DNA of 64,000 bases from Sulfurovum sp. (lineage in GTDB: Bacteria > Campylobacterota > Campylobacteria > Campylobacterales > Sulfurovaceae). Positions 61,659-64,000 of the stretch are shown here, one piece after another. The position numbers and the translations under genes were made by a program. How positions within the stretch are numbered: position 1 is the stretch's first letter; every line of letters begins with the position of its first letter. The notes beneath the pieces are model-generated. The model had not been told where the DNA came from. It did not search any database and saw only the letters and a list, made by a program, of their open reading frames with translations. The stretch covers positions 1 to 64,000 of the forward strand of contig JAUUDF010000045.1 in NCBI GenBank assembly GCA_030826885.1, read 5' to 3'.

Positions 61659-63719
61659 TCAGCTTGCCTTCACCTTGCCCTTTTTGGGGCTCTCTTCAAC
61701 AAATTCACCTTTTATCAGTCCCGCTTCATGCAGAAACTGGGAAGGTTTATAGTCTGTTTTTTTCAGTTTGTCATACTTTGCAAGAGAGAGGTAGAGTTTG
61801 TCTTTCGCCCGTGTAACCGCAACATAAAAGAGCCTTCGCTCCTCTTCTATGGAGCTCATCATTCTGCGGTTGGGGAAACGTCCGTCAACCAGATCGACCA
61901 CATAGACCTCCGGAAACTCCAGCCCTTTGCTTGCATGTACCGTTAGAAGGTTCACCCCCTCCCCCTCGCTCAGCTCTCCGCCGCCGAGTACCATGGCATT
62001 GATAAAACGCTGCAGTTGGGCGTACTGTCTTGAGAGGTTCAGCAGGAGGTTAGCTTTGCGGACAATGCGCTCTTTGGCGGTTTTTTTCTTCTCTTCGTCT
62101 ATCTCTCCGTTTTTGAGTCTCCCCCGCTGATTTGAGAGTGTCTCGACGATACCTGTATAGAGTGCGGAAGAGATGACCTTTTGCAGTATCTTTGCCGGAC
62201 TCTCCTCTTCCCTTAACGATACCAGCAGGCGGTAGAAACGGTCGAAGAACTTTACTGCTTCCTGTGTCAGTTTCGGATGTTTGAGTATGGGGTGTGCATA
62301 GACATCCGGAGTAAGTTCAAGGTGTTTAAAACGGGTTGCGGAGCCTATTTCGAAGTCATCGTCAAAGAGTCCGAGCTGTACGTTCTTTGCAGGGTTGAGT
62401 TTTGGAAGATCCTTCTCTGCCGGTGAGAGGATGCCACGCATGAGGCTGCCGTGTCCAAAATGCAAAAAACACTGGAACATCTCTTTGGAGAGTGCGGAAC
62501 CCACACCGGAGGCATATTCAAAAATATGAATAAACGCCATCATATCTTTTGGGTTGACCAGAAGCGAGAGTACATCAAGCAGAAACTTTATCTCCTTGGC
62601 ATCAAAAAAACTCGTTCCCCCTTTACGCTTGCAGCTGATGCCCATTTCACGCAGGCTTGCCTCGATGCCGTCAGCGGAAGAGTTGTTTCGGAAAATAACC
62701 GCAATGTCATCATTGGGCACATGGGTGTGTTTGATCGAATGTGCAATGGACTGATACTGCTCAAAGAGATCATTGTAGATAAGCAGACGCGGCGGGTGGG
62801 TCTTGCCATGGCGCCCTACTTCAAGTTTTTTGGGGTAAATGCGCTCATTGCGCTCGATGACACGGTTGGCAAGAGAGAGAATGGGAGCCGTAGAGCGGTA
62901 GTTGGTCTTGAGTGTGAAAACTTTTGCATCGGGGTAGCGCGAGGCAAAGGTAGCGATGTTCTCGATATTCGCCCCGTTAAAGGCATAGATGCTCTGGTCA
63001 TAGTCTCCTACACAAAAGAGTGATTTTGGTTTGAGTGCATCGATCAGTGCACTTTGAAGTGTATTGGTGTCCTGATACTCGTCTACAAGTACTTCGTCGA
63101 AGGTTATTTCGTGTGTTTCAAGGTGCCGTTTGATGCGCAGCAGCAGGTCATTGAAGGAGGCAAACCCGTACGCCTCCTTCTCCGATTCGAACTCTTCGAC
63201 AATATGCATATAGGCATCCATAAGCATCTCATGTTCAGGATATTTTTCCAAAAACCAGACATCAAAACCCTCAAGAGAAGCATTCTGGTAGAGTGAGTAC
63301 ATCTCATAGAGGTAGGTTGCCGAAAAGGGAGCGACAGGCAGGTTCATGCGCTCGAAATTGCGCTTTTCGTAAATGCTGCGAAAGAGCGTTTTGAGCTCGG
63401 AGGGCTGTTTGAGTGCCAGGTTGGGATGAAGTTTTTTAAGCCAGCGGTAGCTGACGGCATGGAAGGTGCCAGACTCAATCTGACTGACCACTTTTTTGGG
63501 GAAAAAGCGTTCGAGTCTAGCGATCATCTCTCCTGCGGCCTTGTTGGTAAAAGTCAGCAGCAAAATTTTTGACGGCTCTATCCCGCTTTGAAGCAGATGG
63601 GCAATGCGTCCCACAATGGTAGAGGTCTTCCCCGTACCGGCAGAAGCAATAATGAGGTTGTGTCCAAGTGGAGCGGTTGCAGCACTCAGCTGCTCGTCAT
63701 TGAGGGCTGAGAGCGGCAC
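61659..63719 (-). CDS. UvrD/Rep/PcrA-family DNA helicase
   Basis: 686 residues, GTG start immediately after the upstream stop. Walker A ASAGTGKTSTI, motif II VDEYQDTN, GDYDQSIYAFNGA (motif III), VNLLTVHASKGLEF (motif V) and VAVTRAKDKLYLSL (motif VI). A 3'-5' superfamily 1 helicase for repair or replication restart. Confidence 0.92.
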   Translation of the reverse strand: MPLSALNDEQLSAATAPLGHNLIIASAGTGKTSTIVGRIAHLLQSGIEPSKILLLTFTNKAAGEMIARLERFFPKKVVSQIESGTFHAVSYRWLKKLHPNLALKQPSELKTLFRSIYEKRNFERMNLPVAPFSATYLYEMYSLYQNASLEGFDVWFLEKYPEHEMLMDAYMHIVEEFESEKEAYGFASFNDLLLRIKRHLETHEITFDEVLVDEYQDTNTLQSALIDALKPKSLFCVGDYDQSIYAFNGANIENIATFASRYPDAKVFTLKTNYRSTAPILSLANRVIERNERIYPKKLEVGRHGKTHPPRLLIYNDLFEQYQSIAHSIKHTHVPNDDIAVIFRNNSSADGIEASLREMGISCKRKGGTSFFDAKEIKFLLDVLSLLVNPKDMMAFIHIFEYASGVGSALSKEMFQCFLHFGHGSLMRGILSPAEKDLPKLNPAKNVQLGLFDDDFEIGSATRFKHLELTPDVYAHPILKHPKLTQEAVKFFDRFYRLLVSLREEESPAKILQKVISSALYTGIVETLSNQRGRLKNGEIDEEKKKTAKERIVRKANLLLNLSRQYAQLQRFINAMVLGGGELSEGEGVNLLTVHASKGLEFPEVYVVDLVDGRFPNRRMMSSIEEERRLFYVAVTRAKDKLYLSLAKYDKLKKTDYKPSQFLHEAGLIKGEFVEESPKKGKVKAS

Positions 63720-64000
63720 TTATGCGTGACCGATGATGTAGTAGGTGGGTTTGTTTTCGACTTTTTGCAGTTTGAGCTTGTATTTGTCTGCCCAGTGGTT
63801 GACCAGATCGGTAAAGGCGCTGAGATTGTCGGCATTGTCGTCCGCGTCACATTTTATTTTGAGGTGGTCGACGGAGTTGGACATGGCGATGTAGCCTTTC
63901 TCTACCGCCAGTGCATCGGCAAAGGAAGGAATGTGCGGCAGAAAAGTGTCAAGTCCTTCAGTCTTTTCCATAATGGTGTTGATCTGTTTGAGTGTTTGCT
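63720..64000 (-). CDS. Uncharacterised protein, C-terminal part (cut by window end)
   Basis: The track lists 83 residues from 63971, but the frame stays open to the window end (QTLKQINTIMEKTEGL), so the gene probably begins outside. C-terminal domain acidic with CDADDNADNL and YKLKLQKVENKPTYYIIG. Directly upstream of the helicase gene with no gap. Family not recognised. Confidence 0.55.
   Translation of the reverse strand, partial: QTLKQINTIMEKTEGLDTFLPHIPSFADALAVEKGYIAMSNSVDHLKIKCDADDNADNLSAFTDLVNHWADKYKLKLQKVENKPTYYIIGHA

Noticed and set aside
1-64000. tRNA, rRNA, CRISPR array or prophage
   Set aside because: No cloverleaf-type sequence, rRNA, repeat-spacer array or phage structural gene was recognised by reading; a tRNAscan-type search would settle the tRNA point.

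Overview
The window reads as one chromosomal segment of a Campylobacterota (Epsilonproteobacteria) bacterium, most like a Sulfurovum-type sulfur or hydrogen oxidiser. I base this on general gene style rather than any search: AT-leaning sequence, promoters dominated by a TATAAT box with a weak -35, a sensor kinase with an AHQWKQPLN box, multihaem and DUF3365 cytochromes, and compact operons that often overlap by 4 bp. I see no rRNA, tRNA or CRISPR array.

Layout. 1-1190: the 5' half of an IS256-family insertion sequence that has cut off the front of a secreted LVIVD/TSP3-repeat protein. 1.2-7.4 kb: an M20 peptidase, then two ATP-grasp amidoligase-like genes (the second with a helix-hairpin-helix tail) and a signal-less M14 metallocarboxypeptidase with jelly-roll and FN3 modules. 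This looks like an add-and-trim amino-acid ligation cassette. 7.5-11.7 kb: a frameshifted PAS-GGDEF gene, an LRV-repeat protein, a MoxR ATPase and a rhodanese. 11.9-20.8 kb: a metal island with arsB-arsC-arsR behind corA, a CopZ-like Fe-S protein, an IS21 remnant, a zinc ABC transporter and a damaged multihaem cytochrome. 21.1-25.5 kb: a VWA protein (the expected MoxR partner), a membrane C39 peptidase, and a MotA/MotB (ZorA/ZorB-like) proton-channel pair with a small overlapping ORF.

25.5-45.7 kb is mostly housekeeping: mltG, a phosphoribosyltransferase, DUF1456, YceI, DUF302, ychF, a Kef-type antiporter, a CZB-domain protein, pepA, a BASS-type transporter, an AlgJ/AlgI-like acetylation pair, glnS (fused to a YqeY/GatB-type tail), an exonuclease, a porin, and an operon of a NifU-like protein, a ferritin-like protein, psd, a Cache membrane protein and a HAD phosphatase. 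45.7-50 kb is accessory: a PilT fragment, an uncharacterised protein, two coiled-coil proteins, a Spy/CpxP-like protein, and an AT-rich spacer. 50-64 kb: a TetR gene preceded by four operators spaced exactly 42 bp, a methyltransferase, DUF2238 and DUF3365 proteins, a BioC-like operon, a HI0933 flavoprotein, a frameshifted Cache histidine kinase, an NlpC/P60 hydrolase, rsmD, a rhodanese, an NYN-LOTUS protein, a UvrD-type helicase, and a gene cut by the window end.

The points I consider most worth attention are the ATP-grasp/ATP-grasp-HhH/M14 cassette, the VWA-C39-MotAB cassette, the 42-bp phased operator array, and a recurring promoter layout with TATAAT only 6-7 nt before the start codon, which suggests leaderless mRNAs.
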